DNA of 41,408 bases from Verrucomicrobiota bacterium (GTDB lineage: Bacteria > Verrucomicrobiota > Verrucomicrobiia > Chthoniobacterales > UBA6821). The position numbers were made by a program, and so were the translations under genes. Shown piece by piece: positions 6,476-18,256 of this stretch; the first letter of the stretch is position 1; each line of letters starts with the position of its first letter. The DNA is taken from the NCBI GenBank assembly GCA_021413925.1, contig JAIOPL010000015.1, positions 1 through 41,408 on the forward strand, read 5' to 3'. The notes beneath the pieces are model-generated. The model made no database searches. It worked only from the letters and a program-made list of their open reading frames with translations, and was not told the DNA's origin.

Positions 6476-7353
6476 GGATGAAATTTCCTGTGGACCGACT
6501 TGAGTTGGCTCCGATCGACCTGGGTGTAGATTTGCGTCGTGGCGATGGAGGCATGGCCGAGCATCTCCTGGATGATTCGAAGATCGGCGCCGCCGGCGAG
6601 TAGATGGGTGGCGAAGGAGTGTCGCAACTGATGAGGGTGGACGGCCTCCTCGATACCGACGATCTTCGCATAATGTCGGACCAGTTGCCAGATACGTGCC
6701 GGTGTGAGTTTGTGCCCCCTCACGGAGAGAAAGATTTCCCCACCAGATTTCGACGACACAAGCTTGGGACGAGCATTACTCAGATAGAATTTCAGAGCTG
6801 TGAGTGCGGATCGACCGACAGGAATCAACCGTGTCTTGCTCCCTTTCCCGGTGACCCGAATAACGCCGCCTTCCTCATCGAGATTCTCCAAGCGGACGCT
6901 ACAGGCCTCGGCGATGCGCAGGCCGCAGGCATAGAGAAGCTCCAGAAGTGCCCTGTCGCGGATTTCCAGAGGAGTCTCTCCCGCAGGGGCTGCGACCAGT
7001 TTGGCCATGTTGATTTGAGAGAGTGGTTGAGGGAGCGTCTGGGGTAGGCGTGGCAGGGGTAGCTTCTCGGCGGGATCGCTTCCGATGCGGCTACGTGCGG
7101 TGAGAAATCGAAAGAAGATCCGCAGGGCGACGGCCTCAAGCTTGATCGAGGTGGCGGAGAGCCCTCGTTTCTTCTCCGCAATCAGGAACTCGGAGAGGAG
7201 GAGAGGGGTGACGGCCGCTACGGATTCAATCCCTCGACCAGTAGCCCAAGCGACAAAGCGTTCCAGCGAGGCGCGGGTCGAGAGTTGATAGTTGGTCGAG
7301 AGACCTCTCTCTGTCGCCAGATAAAGCAGGAAGCTGTCGATGCACTCCTGCAT
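6466..7353 (-). CDS. xerD: XerC/XerD-type tyrosine recombinase
   Basis: A 295-residue site-specific recombinase of the Xer type, which resolves chromosome dimers at dif with a partner recombinase. The N-terminal SAM-like DNA-binding domain covers about residues 1-95. The catalytic residues are in place: Arg in YACGLRIAEAC, Lys in TGKGSKTRLIP, His-x2-Arg in HPHQLRHSFATHLL, His in MLGHASIATTQ and the nucleophile Tyr in IYTQVD. Size and order are those of chromosomal XerC/D, not of phage integrases, and the neighbours are housekeeping genes. It starts 8 bp after purC on the same strand, so the two are probably co-transcribed. Whether it is XerC or XerD cannot be decided here. Confidence 0.92.
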   Translation of the reverse strand: MQECIDSFLLYLATERGLSTNYQLSTRASLERFVAWATGRGIESVAAVTPLLLSEFLIAEKKRGLSATSIKLEAVALRIFFRFLTARSRIGSDPAEKLPLPRLPQTLPQPLSQINMAKLVAAPAGETPLEIRDRALLELLYACGLRIAEACSVRLENLDEEGGVIRVTGKGSKTRLIPVGRSALTALKFYLSNARPKLVSSKSGGEIFLSVRGHKLTPARIWQLVRHYAKIVGIEEAVHPHQLRHSFATHLLAGGADLRIIQEMLGHASIATTQIYTQVDRSQLKSVHRKFHPRG

Positions 7354-7361
7354 CTCGGTGA

Positions 7362-8252
7362 TCAGGAAACGGAGGCGGGATTCGGTGCCGTCAGCCGGGT
7401 GAGGGCCTCGTGGTACTTTTCCGCGGTCTTAGCGACAATCTCTGCAGGAAGTTCGGGAGCGGGCGGTTGCTTGTCCCAGCCGCAGTTCTCGAGCCAGTCT
7501 CGAACGAACTGCTTATCGAAGCTTGGAGGACTGCCGCCGGATTTGTATTGGTCGGCTGGCCAGAAGCGTGAGGAGTCAGGCGTCATGCACTCGTCGATCA
7601 GGATGATCTCGCCGTCATGGATGCCAAACTCGAACTTCGTGTCGGCGATGATGATGCCGCGGGAGGCGGCGTAGGCACGCCCATGCCGGTAGAGATCGAG
7701 GCTCATCTGCTTCACCCTCAGGGCGACTTCGTCACCTAGCAAAGCACGGCACTGGGACCAGGTGATTGGCTCGTCATGTCCCTCCTCGGCCTTGGTGCTC
7801 GGAGTGAAGAGATCTTCGGGGAGGCGGTCGGACTGTTGTAGGCCCGCTGGCATCGCATAGCCACCCACCGTGCCCTCCTTCTGGTATTCCTTCCATCCGG
7901 AGCCGGCGACATAGCCGCGCACAACGCACTCGACGGGAAGCGGCTTCGCCTTCTTCGCGATCATCGAGCGACCGCGCAGGATGTCGGCATACGGCTTCAA
8001 CTCCGGGGGAAAGGCCGAGACCTCGGTCTCGATCATATGATTGGGAATGAAATCGAGGCGATGAAACCAGAAGGTCGAGAGTTTGTTCAGCACCTCTCCC
8101 TTGCCCGGGATGGCGTTTGGCAGAATGCAGTCGAAAGCGGAAATGCGGTCTGTGGCTACCAGCAGGAGGTTCTCTCCAAGGTCGAAGACCTCGCGGACTT
8201 TGCCGCTGCGGAGTTTCGTGATGCCGGGCAGATCGCAGGTGAGAAGATCCAT
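7362..8252 (-). CDS. purC: SAICAR synthetase
   Basis: Phosphoribosylaminoimidazole-succinocarboxamide synthase joins CAIR and aspartate with ATP in purine synthesis. The product from the ATG at 8252 has 296 residues, similar to the longer (yeast-type) PurC proteins. Visible motifs: GITKLRSGKVREVFDLG (ATP-binding start), TDRISAFDCILPNAIPGKG, VECVVRGYVAGSGWKEY, IADTKFEFGI and LIDECMTPDSSRFWP. The frame is open 42 codons further upstream, but that part shows no similarity and runs through a heptad-phased tract (8264-8284), so the later start is preferred. It precedes the xer gene by 8 bp. Confidence 0.95.
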   Translation of the reverse strand: MDLLTCDLPGITKLRSGKVREVFDLGENLLLVATDRISAFDCILPNAIPGKGEVLNKLSTFWFHRLDFIPNHMIETEVSAFPPELKPYADILRGRSMIAKKAKPLPVECVVRGYVAGSGWKEYQKEGTVGGYAMPAGLQQSDRLPEDLFTPSTKAEEGHDEPITWSQCRALLGDEVALRVKQMSLDLYRHGRAYAASRGIIIADTKFEFGIHDGEIILIDECMTPDSSRFWPADQYKSGGSPPSFDKQFVRDWLENCGWDKQPPAPELPAEIVAKTAEKYHEALTRLTAPNPASVS

Positions 8253-8263
8253 AAGGAAAAGAC

Positions 8264-8284
8264 GAATGATGAATGAGGAATGAT
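8264..8284. repeat. Heptad repeat upstream of purC
   Basis: Three exact-phase heptamers on the plus strand: GAATGAT GAATGAG GAATGAT. They sit 12 bp before the purC start codon, in its 5' leader. Same class as the tract at 676-740. Confidence 0.5.
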
Positions 8285-8393
8285 GGCTCAGACAAGAGAG
8301 GAAAGTAACCGGGGCTACGCCTTGTCCCTTTTCGGGAGATAAGGGTCTTGAGGGATTTTCAATTTCTTGGTGACCCAATTGCCATTTGCCCGA

Positions 8394-9503
8394 CTACAGC
8401 TTCACTCCGAAGCGCTCGCCCTTTTTCGCATCAAGAGCAAAGGCTGTAAGTAGTTCGGCAGTCTGCTTGAGGTCCGAATACTGGATCATCTCCACAGGGG
8501 AATGCATATAACGGTTCGGGACGCCGATGGAGACGGCTGGGATGCCTCCCTTCTGCTTGAAGATCGCGTCTGCATCGGTGCCACTCCACCGCGGGTTCAC
8601 CTCTACTTGCAGTGGGATTTTGGAGTGTTCCCCCACCTTGCGGAGCCGTGCGTTCACGACGGGATGATTCACGCTTCCAAGACTGATCACGGGCCCCTTA
8701 CCCATCACGACCTCCCCGTGCTTTGTCTTGGAGCAATTGGGAATGTCGGTGGCATGGGTCACATCAACCACGAGAGCCACATTGGGATGGACGGTGTAGC
8801 CTGCCATGGAGGCTCCGTAGAGACCGTTCTCCTCTTGGATTGTGGAAACGGCGACAAGCTTTGCTTGGAGATTTTTCTTTTTCAGCGAGGCAAGGCGCAG
8901 ACCTTCGGCTGCGGCCCAGGCTCCGATCCTGTTGTCGCAACCTCGTGCCGCGAAGCGTCCTCCCGCCAATTCCTGGAACTCCGCCGAGTAGGTGACGGCA
9001 TCGCCGATGGAGACAAGTTTCTCTGCCTCTTTTCGTGAGGAGGCGCCGATGTCGATGTGCATGGCGTGTATTTCGGGAACCTTATTGCGGTCATCGGGCT
9101 CCTGAAGATGGATGGCGAGAAGTCCGGTAACTCCCGGCACGGAACCCTTTGCGCCGTGAACCGTGACGCGTTGGCCTCGGATCAATCCTTTGTCCACGCC
9201 GCCGATGCCCTTGAAGTAGAGAAACCCTTCCTCCGTGATGTGCGAGACCATCAGTCCCAGCTCATCGACATGGCCGCTGATCAGGATCGTTGGATCTCCC
9301 TTCCCTGAGCCTGGATTCAGCGTAGCGTAGGCATTGCCGTAGGAATCGATCTCCACCGAATCTGCAAACTGGCTCACGTAATCCACCCAGACCTTCTGCC
9401 CTTTGGTTTCGAAACCCGAGGGGGAGGGTGTATTGAGCAGTTTCTTAAGAAAGGCATAGGGAGCCCCGAGGACGTCGGGTGAGTTTTTAGCAGTGGATTT
9501 CAT
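8394..9503 (-). CDS. M42-family metallopeptidase
   Basis: A cytoplasmic two-metal aminopeptidase or deblocking peptidase of the M42 (glutamyl aminopeptidase/FrvX) family, 369 residues from the ATG at 9503. The metal ligands and base are visible in order: His in LISGHVDELGLMV, Asp in ARGCDNRIGAW, the Glu-Glu pair in STIQEENGLYGAS, Asp in VVDVTHATDIPN and a final His in RYMHSPVEMIQ. The open frame extends 31 codons upstream, but the extra part is not family-like. It is transcribed away from the HAD gene. Such enzymes often form large shells that process peptides; the substrate is unknown. Confidence 0.92.
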   Translation of the reverse strand: MKSTAKNSPDVLGAPYAFLKKLLNTPSPSGFETKGQKVWVDYVSQFADSVEIDSYGNAYATLNPGSGKGDPTILISGHVDELGLMVSHITEEGFLYFKGIGGVDKGLIRGQRVTVHGAKGSVPGVTGLLAIHLQEPDDRNKVPEIHAMHIDIGASSRKEAEKLVSIGDAVTYSAEFQELAGGRFAARGCDNRIGAWAAAEGLRLASLKKKNLQAKLVAVSTIQEENGLYGASMAGYTVHPNVALVVDVTHATDIPNCSKTKHGEVVMGKGPVISLGSVNHPVVNARLRKVGEHSKIPLQVEVNPRWSGTDADAIFKQKGGIPAVSIGVPNRYMHSPVEMIQYSDLKQTAELLTAFALDAKKGERFGVKL

Positions 9504-9669
9504 GACATAACCCTGAAGCTTCCCGTACGATGGCTGAAGAAAAATCGGCCCGAAATTGATATCCGCCAAATAAAAGCGAGGAATCCTGCGGGTCAAGTAA
9601 TGGGGAAAAAGTACCTAAGAGGTCTTTTTTCTCGTTCAAGATGTTTGTTGCAGGCAATGATCCCTTCTT

Positions 9670-10461
9670 ATGGCAATTCGCGCCCTTCTCTTTGATCTGG
9701 ATGATACGCTGGCCGTCGACGAGGCGGTCTCTCACGAAACCTTTGCCCATGTCGCGGCTGTGGCCTCCGCTCGTTTCGAAGCCGAACCCACACGTTTTGC
9801 GACCGACTCCATGGCGATCGCACGATCACTCTGGGCAGAGGGAGGGAGCCGTCCTTTCTGTCGCTCGATTGGGATTAGCGCCTTCGAGTGTCTCTGGGGA
9901 GGCTTCGCCGGCGATTCCCCAGAGCTGACGGCGTTGAGGGATTGGGCGACCGCTTACCGTGTCGAGGTGTTTGCTAAGTCACTCACCGCCCAAGGAAGGA
10001 TTGCCTCGGAGGATGCCGCCGTGATGCTTTCCCTGGAATTTGCTGCCACCCGCCGAGCCCGTCAGCGGTTGCTGCCGGGTGCACGCGAACTGATGACTGA
10101 GCTCGCTACTTTCTACAAGCTCGCCCTCCTGACCAATGGCGCCCCCGATCTGCAGCGCGAGAAGATCGCTGCCTCGGGGCTGGAATCCTTTTTCCAGGCC
10201 ATCGTGGTCTCCGGCGAGCATGGCATTGGAAAGCCTAAGCCCGAAATTTTTCATCACCTGCTTAGCGAACTCGGGGTTTCACCCGACGAGGCGGTGATGG
10301 TCGGCAATAGCCTGGAGCGCGATATTGCCGGAGCCCGAAACGCGGGCATCCGCTCGATCTGGATCCGGGTTCCCGGTTCCGAGGAGCAGGCGGAGGTCAC
10401 TCCGGACCACACCATCACGAACCTTGCGGAAATTCCGGCAATTTTAAAAGAACTCGTCTAG
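9670..10461 (+). CDS. HAD-superfamily hydrolase (YjjG-like)
   Basis: A 263-residue haloacid dehalogenase-type phosphatase. Motif I is FDLDDTLA with nucleophile Asp9 and Asp11; motif II is ALLTNGAP; motif III lysine is in GIGKPKPEIFHHLL; motif IV is VMVGNSLERDIAGARNAG. The helical cap lies between motifs I and II (about residues 20-120), as in the YjjG/YfnB nucleotidase and phosphoglycolate phosphatase group. The substrate cannot be read from sequence. It stands alone between the divergent M42 peptidase gene and bamA. Confidence 0.88.
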   Translation: MAIRALLFDLDDTLAVDEAVSHETFAHVAAVASARFEAEPTRFATDSMAIARSLWAEGGSRPFCRSIGISAFECLWGGFAGDSPELTALRDWATAYRVEVFAKSLTAQGRIASEDAAVMLSLEFAATRRARQRLLPGARELMTELATFYKLALLTNGAPDLQREKIAASGLESFFQAIVVSGEHGIGKPKPEIFHHLLSELGVSPDEAVMVGNSLERDIAGARNAGIRSIWIRVPGSEEQAEVTPDHTITNLAEIPAILKELV

Positions 10462-10600
10462 CCATTCCTTAGACATTTGAGAAATAGCGACTTGACCATA
10501 GTACCCCCCTCCCTCATCTAATGGCGGGCTCTTGCCATCACCTAGGCGTCTCTTTCTTCTGATTTTCCATAATTTATCCCCAATCGATCACTAACGATCC

Positions 10601-13012
10601 ATGAAGTTCCTTCGTCTTTTCTGGTTTGCACGACTTTTGGTTGTGACGATTTTGGTGTTTTTGCCGGGAGCACGTTTGGATGCCCAAGTTCCCGGTCAGG
10701 CTCCGTTGATTCAGGAGATCAATGTCCAGTTCGTAGGACCGACCACGCTCAGCAAGCAACGTGTCTTGGACAATCTGGCGACCAAGCCGGGGGCGCTTTA
10801 TAACGATCGTCTTGTCGAGGAGGATATCAAGTCTCTCTACGCCACGGGTCAGGTCTCCAACGCCCGTATTTTCGCAGAACCGACCAGCGGGGGACTGAAG
10901 GTTACCGTCCTTCTCCAGGGGCGGGCTACCGTGGGGGAGGTGATTATCGAGGGGGCGGAGGCCATTCCCAACACGAAGATCCGCAAGGAAATCGCGACCA
11001 AGCCGGGCGAGCCCCTCAGCGACGAGCGGCTCAACGATGACCGCCAGAAGATTCTGAAGCTTTACGAGGACAAGAATTACACCGACGTGAAGGTCGATAC
11101 GAAGTCCACGGAGCTTCCCGACAAGAAGATGAAGGTAGCCTTCCTGATCAACGAAGGACCGAAGCTCGTCATTCGCCGCATCTCCTTCACCGGAAATGAT
11201 TCCGTCCTTCCGAAGGATCTGATGAAGGTCATGAAAACCAAGACGGCCAACCTGCTTTCCTTTCTGACCAAGGCGGGTCGCCTTACCCCATCTCAGATGG
11301 ACGAGGATAAGGAGGCGATTCGCGCTCTCTACCAGAACAAGGGATTTGCAGACATGCGTATTTCTGATGTCCAGACCACGCCGCTGCTTAACGGCAAGGG
11401 TGTCGATCTGGTGATTTCCATATCCGAGGGAACGCAGTACCGGGTCAACAAGCTTGCCATCGATGGTGCCACCATCGTGGCTCCAGCTGATCTGGTTCGC
11501 TACCTTAAGATGAGGACCGGATCCCTCTACACGCCGGAAGGTATGGGTGCTGATCTTAAGAAAATCCGCGATTACTACGGTTCACGAGGCTATGTCGACA
11601 TGGTCGCCCAACCGCAGATCACACCCGCTGGCCAAGGACAGATCGATCTCACGTACCGCGTAGATGAAGGAGTTCAGTCGTACGTGAATCTGATCAATGT
11701 TCAGGGTAATACGAAGACCAAGGACAAAGTCATCCGCCGCGAATTGGCCGTCCAACCCGGAGGGATCTTCGACACCACGCTGGTCGACGTCAGCAAGACT
11801 CGGTTGATGAATCTCAATTACTTTTCGAAGGTCGACACAGTCCCTGTCGACACCTTGGTTCCGGGCCGCAAGGATCTCGATGTCATCGTCGAAGAGAAAA
11901 AGACCGGATCTTTCAATTTCGGAGCCGGCTTCAGCTCCATCGATAGTTTGGTTGGATTTGCCGAAATGCAGCAGTCCAACTTCGACCTCTTCAACTGGCC
12001 CAACTTCACCGGTGCCGGGCAGCGTTTCCGTATCCGCGGCCAGTACGGTCTGCAGCGTCAGGATTTCACCCTGTCACTCACCGAGCCATGGTTCATGGGG
12101 TACAAGGTCTCCGTGGGCGGCGAGTTTTACTACCATGCCGCCACCTTCCTGAGTCCTGTCTACAGCCAGTCGAACCTCGGCGGAGCGCTTCAAGCCCGCA
12201 AGGCACTGACTCCCTTCACTGCGCTGCGCGGAGAATACCGACTTGAGAATATCAACATAAACAATTTAACAGGCAATTACGGAAACGGTCAGGGGGTGAC
12301 TCCGCAACAGCAGCAACAGGGGGCCATACAGAATGCCGCCAACAACTCCCCCTACACCAAGAGTTGCATCTTACTCGGGATTGATTTTGATAACCGAGAC
12401 AGTCTCTTCCTTACCCGCAAGGGGCAGTCGATTAACCTGACCGGATTCGTGGCAGGAGGCGGGCTTGGCGGAACGGTTCAGGATTACGGCATCTCGCTCG
12501 ATGCCAAGAAATACTTTCCCCTTCCGTGGGACATGATTCTCCTCACAAAGGGTTCCGTGGGTGTTGTGAATACTTGGGGAAGTGGCACTCAGGGGACAAA
12601 TACTCCACCAATCTTCGACGAACTCTACCTTGGTGGTGCCAATGACATGCGCGGCTTCGTCTTCAGAGGTGTTGGTCCCAAGGATTTTTACGGAAATCCT
12701 GTCGGCGGCAGCACCTCGGTCTATGGAACCGCAGAGTTGACCTTTCCGATCATCCCGCGTCTTCGAGGAGCGATCTTTACAGATTGGGGTTATGTAAACG
12801 CCAATTCGTGGGATATCAACCCACAGTCCGTTACCGCCACTGCAAATGGGCAATCTTACACTTCCGGCGGACTGAACGGCGACGTCGGTATCGGAGCCCG
12901 TATCGACTTGCCGATTGGACCGATCCGTGTCGACTGGGGTTATCCAGTCATGACCGACTCATGGAATAGGACAAGCGGCCAGTTCCAATTTAATGTTGGC
13001 TACACCTTCTAG
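10601..13012 (+). CDS. bamA: Outer-membrane assembly factor BamA
   Basis: BamA is the core of the machine that inserts beta-barrel proteins into the outer membrane. The 803-residue protein has a signal peptide (1-29, ending L-D-A-Q), five repeated POTRA domains (about 35-440, each with a pattern such as VTVLLQGRATVGEVIIEG) and a C-terminal 16-strand barrel (about 445-803). The barrel carries the conserved loop motif LGGANDMRGFVFRGVGP, the equivalent of the V/IRGF lock, and ends in an aromatic residue (NVGYTF) as expected for an outer membrane signal. A glutamine-rich insertion (VTPQQQQQGA) lies in one barrel loop. It begins the block bamA-ompH-lpxD, the classical envelope gene order. Confidence 0.95.
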   Translation: MKFLRLFWFARLLVVTILVFLPGARLDAQVPGQAPLIQEINVQFVGPTTLSKQRVLDNLATKPGALYNDRLVEEDIKSLYATGQVSNARIFAEPTSGGLKVTVLLQGRATVGEVIIEGAEAIPNTKIRKEIATKPGEPLSDERLNDDRQKILKLYEDKNYTDVKVDTKSTELPDKKMKVAFLINEGPKLVIRRISFTGNDSVLPKDLMKVMKTKTANLLSFLTKAGRLTPSQMDEDKEAIRALYQNKGFADMRISDVQTTPLLNGKGVDLVISISEGTQYRVNKLAIDGATIVAPADLVRYLKMRTGSLYTPEGMGADLKKIRDYYGSRGYVDMVAQPQITPAGQGQIDLTYRVDEGVQSYVNLINVQGNTKTKDKVIRRELAVQPGGIFDTTLVDVSKTRLMNLNYFSKVDTVPVDTLVPGRKDLDVIVEEKKTGSFNFGAGFSSIDSLVGFAEMQQSNFDLFNWPNFTGAGQRFRIRGQYGLQRQDFTLSLTEPWFMGYKVSVGGEFYYHAATFLSPVYSQSNLGGALQARKALTPFTALRGEYRLENININNLTGNYGNGQGVTPQQQQQGAIQNAANNSPYTKSCILLGIDFDNRDSLFLTRKGQSINLTGFVAGGGLGGTVQDYGISLDAKKYFPLPWDMILLTKGSVGVVNTWGSGTQGTNTPPIFDELYLGGANDMRGFVFRGVGPKDFYGNPVGGSTSVYGTAELTFPIIPRLRGAIFTDWGYVNANSWDINPQSVTATANGQSYTSGGLNGDVGIGARIDLPIGPIRVDWGYPVMTDSWNRTSGQFQFNVGYTF

Positions 13013-13052
13013 TGTTGGCTATAACTGAAACTCAATTCCCAACCCAATCTTC

Positions 13053-13649
13053 ATGACATCCATCACCCGTATCTCTTTGCTCGCGGCACTTTTCGTTCTT
13101 GGTGGTGCGGGTTTCGCCAACGCACAGGTCAAGTTCGGTACAGTCGACATGAACCGTGTCTTCAGCGAGTATTACAAGACTAAGGATGCTCAGACCAAGT
13201 ATGCCGATGCCGAGAAGGCAGCTAATGACGACCTGAATGGACGCGTGGAAACCCTCAAGGCCAGCATGAAGGATATCAGTCAGCTGAATACCGACATCCA
13301 GAAACCCGACCTGGCCAAAGATGATGCTGATGCCAAGAAGAAGGATCTGCAGACCAAGGTGGCTGCCGCCCGCGCACTCGACAAGGAGATTGCCGACTAT
13401 CGCAGCTCCAAGCAGAAGGGACTTCAGGACCAGTTCCTCCGTATGCGCAAGGACATCGTCGACGACATCATGAAGACCGTGAACGATCTCGTGAAAGCCA
13501 AGGGCTATGACATCGTCTTTGATAAGTCCGGGCTGAGCGCTGGTGCCGTGCCTGTTGTTCTCTATTCCCGGGATGATCTCGATTTCAGTCAGGATGTGAT
13601 CACGGCACTGAACAAGAACGCTCCGGCCAAGGCAGCCGCAGCCAAATAA
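13053..13649 (+). CDS. OmpH/Skp-family periplasmic chaperone
   Basis: A 198-residue exported protein of the OmpH/Skp family, which holds unfolded outer-membrane proteins on the way to BamA. It has a signal peptide (residues 1-25, ending FANAQ), the family start VKFGTVDMNRVFSEYYKT, a long charged coiled-coil region (about 45-140, rich in Lys, Asp and Ala) and the closing strand GYDIVFDKSGLSAGAVPVVLYS. The end is alanine/lysine-rich (APAKAAAAK). It lies 40 bp after bamA and 33 bp before lpxD. Family is clear; substrate range is inferred. Confidence 0.92.
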   Translation: MTSITRISLLAALFVLGGAGFANAQVKFGTVDMNRVFSEYYKTKDAQTKYADAEKAANDDLNGRVETLKASMKDISQLNTDIQKPDLAKDDADAKKKDLQTKVAAARALDKEIADYRSSKQKGLQDQFLRMRKDIVDDIMKTVNDLVKAKGYDIVFDKSGLSAGAVPVVLYSRDDLDFSQDVITALNKNAPAKAAAAK

Positions 13650-13682
13650 TCCAGCAACCCCGTTGACTCGCCTCACTCTCCC

Positions 13683-14696
13683 ATGAGACTGCTGGAATTA
13701 GCAGCGCTCGCGGGATTCGAGGCCCCAACCGGTTCGGGCGACTTGGAAATCACAGGTGTTGCTTCCTTGCAGGAGGCTCGCCCGGGTGACATCACTTTCT
13801 TCGGAAATCCCCGCTATCTGGCCCAACTCCGTCTCAGCAAGGCTAGTGCAGTTTTCGTTCCTCTGGAGTTCGGTGGGGAGATCGGGCCGGTACTACTGAA
13901 GGTTGAGAATCCCTCCGGGGCCTTTGCCTCCGTGGTGGCAGCCTTCGCGCCACCCGAAGTGGCGGCTGAACCAGGTATCCATCCTTCTGCCGTCGTCTCT
14001 CCTTCCGCACGACTTGGGGAACGGGTTTCCGTGGGACCTCAGGCCGTGATCGGGGAGTCAGCTGTGATTGGTTCCGGTTCCGTGATTGGAGCTGGATGCC
14101 TCATCGGCAGTGAGGTGCATCTCGGTGAGGGATGTCATTTACATCCCGGAGCGATCATCCGCGAGCGTTGCATTCTGGGCAACCGCGTCATTCTTCAACC
14201 GGGTGCAGTCATCGGATCGTGTGGATTCGGCTACGAGTTCAAGGAGGGACGCCATGTTAAGATTCCTCAGACCGGCATTGTTGAGATCGGTGATGACGTC
14301 GAGATCGGGGCCAATACCACCGTCGACCGCGCCCGCTTCGGACGCACCGTCATCGGCGAGGGGAGCAAGATCGATAATCTGGTACAGATCGCCCACAATG
14401 TGCAGATCGGTTCTCACACCATCATCTGCTCCCAAGTCGGGATCTCTGGCAGCACGCTGATCGGGTCTTATGTCACTCTCGCCGGGCAGGTCGGCCTCGC
14501 CGGGCATATCGAAATCGGTGATAAGGCCGTGCTGGGAGCCAAGGCCGGTGTCTCCAAGAACGTCCCAGCGGGCTCGATGTTGATCGGCGCCCCTGCAAAG
14601 CCGATGAAAGAGTTCAAGCAGACAAACTTCTATATTTCCCAGCTTCACAAACTCTACGATAGGGTTAAGGAGCTCGAAAAGTTGGTGCAAAAGTAA
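13683..14696 (+). CDS. lpxD: UDP-3-O-acylglucosamine N-acyltransferase
   Basis: LpxD adds the second acyl chain in lipid A synthesis, so the organism should make lipid A-type LPS. The 337-residue protein has the N-terminal uridine-binding domain (about 1-95, with [20 protein letters not shown]) and a left-handed beta-helix of hexapeptide repeats (about 100-300). The catalytic histidine is in [20 protein letters not shown], followed by [19 protein letters not shown] and the C-terminal helix ending [15 protein letters not shown]. It closes the envelope block; its stop codon lies inside an inverted repeat (14690-14777). Confidence 0.96.
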   Translation: MRLLELAALAGFEAPTGSGDLEITGVASLQEARPGDITFFGNPRYLAQLRLSKASAVFVPLEFGGEIGPVLLKVENPSGAFASVVAAFAPPEVAAEPGIHPSAVVSPSARLGERVSVGPQAVIGESAVIGSGSVIGAGCLIGSEVHLGEGCHLHPGAIIRERCILGNRVILQPGAVIGSCGFGYEFKEGRHVKIPQTGIVEIGDDVEIGANTTVDRARFGRTVIGEGSKIDNLVQIAHNVQIGSHTIICSQVGISGSTLIGSYVTLAGQVGLAGHIEIGDKAVLGAKAGVSKNVPAGSMLIGAPAKPMKEFKQTNFYISQLHKLYDRVKELEKLVQK

Positions 14697-14777
14697 AAGG
14701 TGAAAAAGTGGGAAGGTTTTCCCCGGTACGCCCAGTGTTATCAGTTGGAACCTTCGACTTTTCCACTTTCGTACTTT
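14690..14777. repeat. Long imperfect inverted repeat between lpxD and gyrA
   Basis: The left arm (14690-14718, AAAGTAAAAGGTGAAAAAGT then GGGAAGGTT) and the reverse complement of the right arm (14747-14777, AAAGTACGAAAGTGGAAAAG then TCGAAGGTTCC) match over about 29-31 nt with few mismatches. The left arm also matches 40239-40268 at about 26 of 30 positions. T residues recur every 7-8 nt in an otherwise purine-rich strand. The lpxD stop lies in the left arm. A terminator role is possible but there is no T-run after the hairpin. Confidence 0.65.
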
Positions 14778-14844
14778 CCCCCCACTGCTTAGCTCCTATA
14801 TATTGTGCGGACTCAATCTCAAACCACCCCTTAGGCCCAATACC

Positions 14845-17421
<2,577 letters not shown>

Positions 17422-17527
17422 GTCTTTTAGCGTGGGACAGCGTTGCTGCTCGGTCGGCGTAGGGCTACTAAGCCCTCCCTCGCTCGCCTAGCCCCGCATT
17501 CAAACTTCCAAGCCTTTTACAGAAATA

Positions 17528-17608
17528 GCGGGTTCGAATTCCGCCAACCCGAGTCTCGGTTTTTTCCGAGGACTCCTTCGCTCTGAAGAGGTTCCAGAGG
17601 GATGGAGG
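17528..17608. repeat. T-arm-flanked hairpin repeat, copy 1
   Basis: An 81-bp unit. It starts GCGGG TTCGAAT TCCGC, which folds like a tRNA T-arm, continues CAACCCGAGTCTCG, has a variable middle that can form a small hairpin (CTTC...GAAG) and ends TTCCAGAGGGATGGAGG. Copy 2 at 18176-18256 is also exactly 81 bp, with the same flanks and a different middle hairpin. Upstream, between gyrA and this unit, is a further hairpin AGGGCT-ACTA-AGCCCT (17461-17476). Confidence 0.6.
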
Positions 17609-17658
17609 GAAAACTGCTTTTCCGAATACACTACGAAATCCCTACCTCGCTAGGTTTA

Positions 17659-18033
17659 TCACTGCGGGAACAGGACGCTCCAAGGAATAACAAGCGGATA
17701 GAAAATCACGATGAGCAGGAATGAGACTGCAATTCCCCAGTGTATTTCTTTTCGAGAGTCAGCATTTCTCAAACGTGGAAGGACATAGAAAACTAGCCAG
17801 ACAGTCTTATAGATGACTTGGAGAAGAAGAATTGGCGCAAAGACAATGGGGTGAAACAACCCTGCGATTGAGCAAACAAGAATAGCTGTCCACAGGGATC
17901 CAGTGATTGTTCGCCAACCAGGGCTCTCAGGAAAATGTCCTCTGGATATTGGCAACAATCCAGTCAGCGATCCAAGCGCCACAGGAACAAGAATTGCTAT
18001 ATTGGCAAAATATGGGATCAGCAGGAGGTTCAT
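17659..18033 (-). CDS. Four-helix membrane protein, unknown function
   Basis: A 124-residue hydrophobic protein from the ATG at 18033 (MNLLLIPYFANIAILVPVAL); an earlier in-frame ATG at 18057 would add 8 residues. Four hydrophobic segments are seen, at roughly 3-25, 45-62, 63-85 and 100-120, joined by short polar loops (SRGHFPESPGWRTITG; LPRLRNADSRKEIHWG). I do not recognise the family. The gene stands alone between two direct copies of an 81-bp repeat and its DNA is less GC-rich than the neighbouring core genes, so it may be a small acquired insert. Confidence 0.6.
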   Translation of the reverse strand: MNLLLIPYFANIAILVPVALGSLTGLLPISRGHFPESPGWRTITGSLWTAILVCSIAGLFHPIVFAPILLLQVIYKTVWLVFYVLPRLRNADSRKEIHWGIAVSFLLIVIFYPLVIPWSVLFPQ

Positions 18034-18175
18034 TGGATTATCTTGCCAAGAACCCACGAAGAATCAAATCGCTATGGATTCACTACAGCATGAGGTGAAA
18101 GAATCTGTGAGATTGAACGAAAGTCCGTAGACTCACTGAGAATGGGGCTTCGCAGTTCAATGAGTTAGAGGCATT

Positions 18176-18256
18176 TGGGGTTCGAATCCCGCTAACCCGA
18201 GTCTCGCCATCCTCTTCTACCGCCATCGGGTAGAAGGGTTTCCAGAGGGATGGAGG
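18176..18256. repeat. T-arm-flanked hairpin repeat, copy 2
   Basis: Direct repeat of the unit at 17528-17608: TGGGG TTCGAAT CCCGC, then TAACCCGAGTCTCG, a middle hairpin CTTCTACC-GCCATC-GGTAGAAG type stem, and TTCCAGAGGGATGGAGG. Flanks are nearly identical between copies (25 and 17 nt) while the middle differs in sequence but again forms a hairpin. The D-arm-like GTTCAATGAGTTAGAGG just upstream makes a degraded tRNA origin conceivable. Confidence 0.6.

Noticed and set aside
10493-10520. TTGACC with TCTAAT upstream of bamA, considered as promoter
   Set aside because: Spacing is about 19 nt and both boxes are imperfect; not enough to call.
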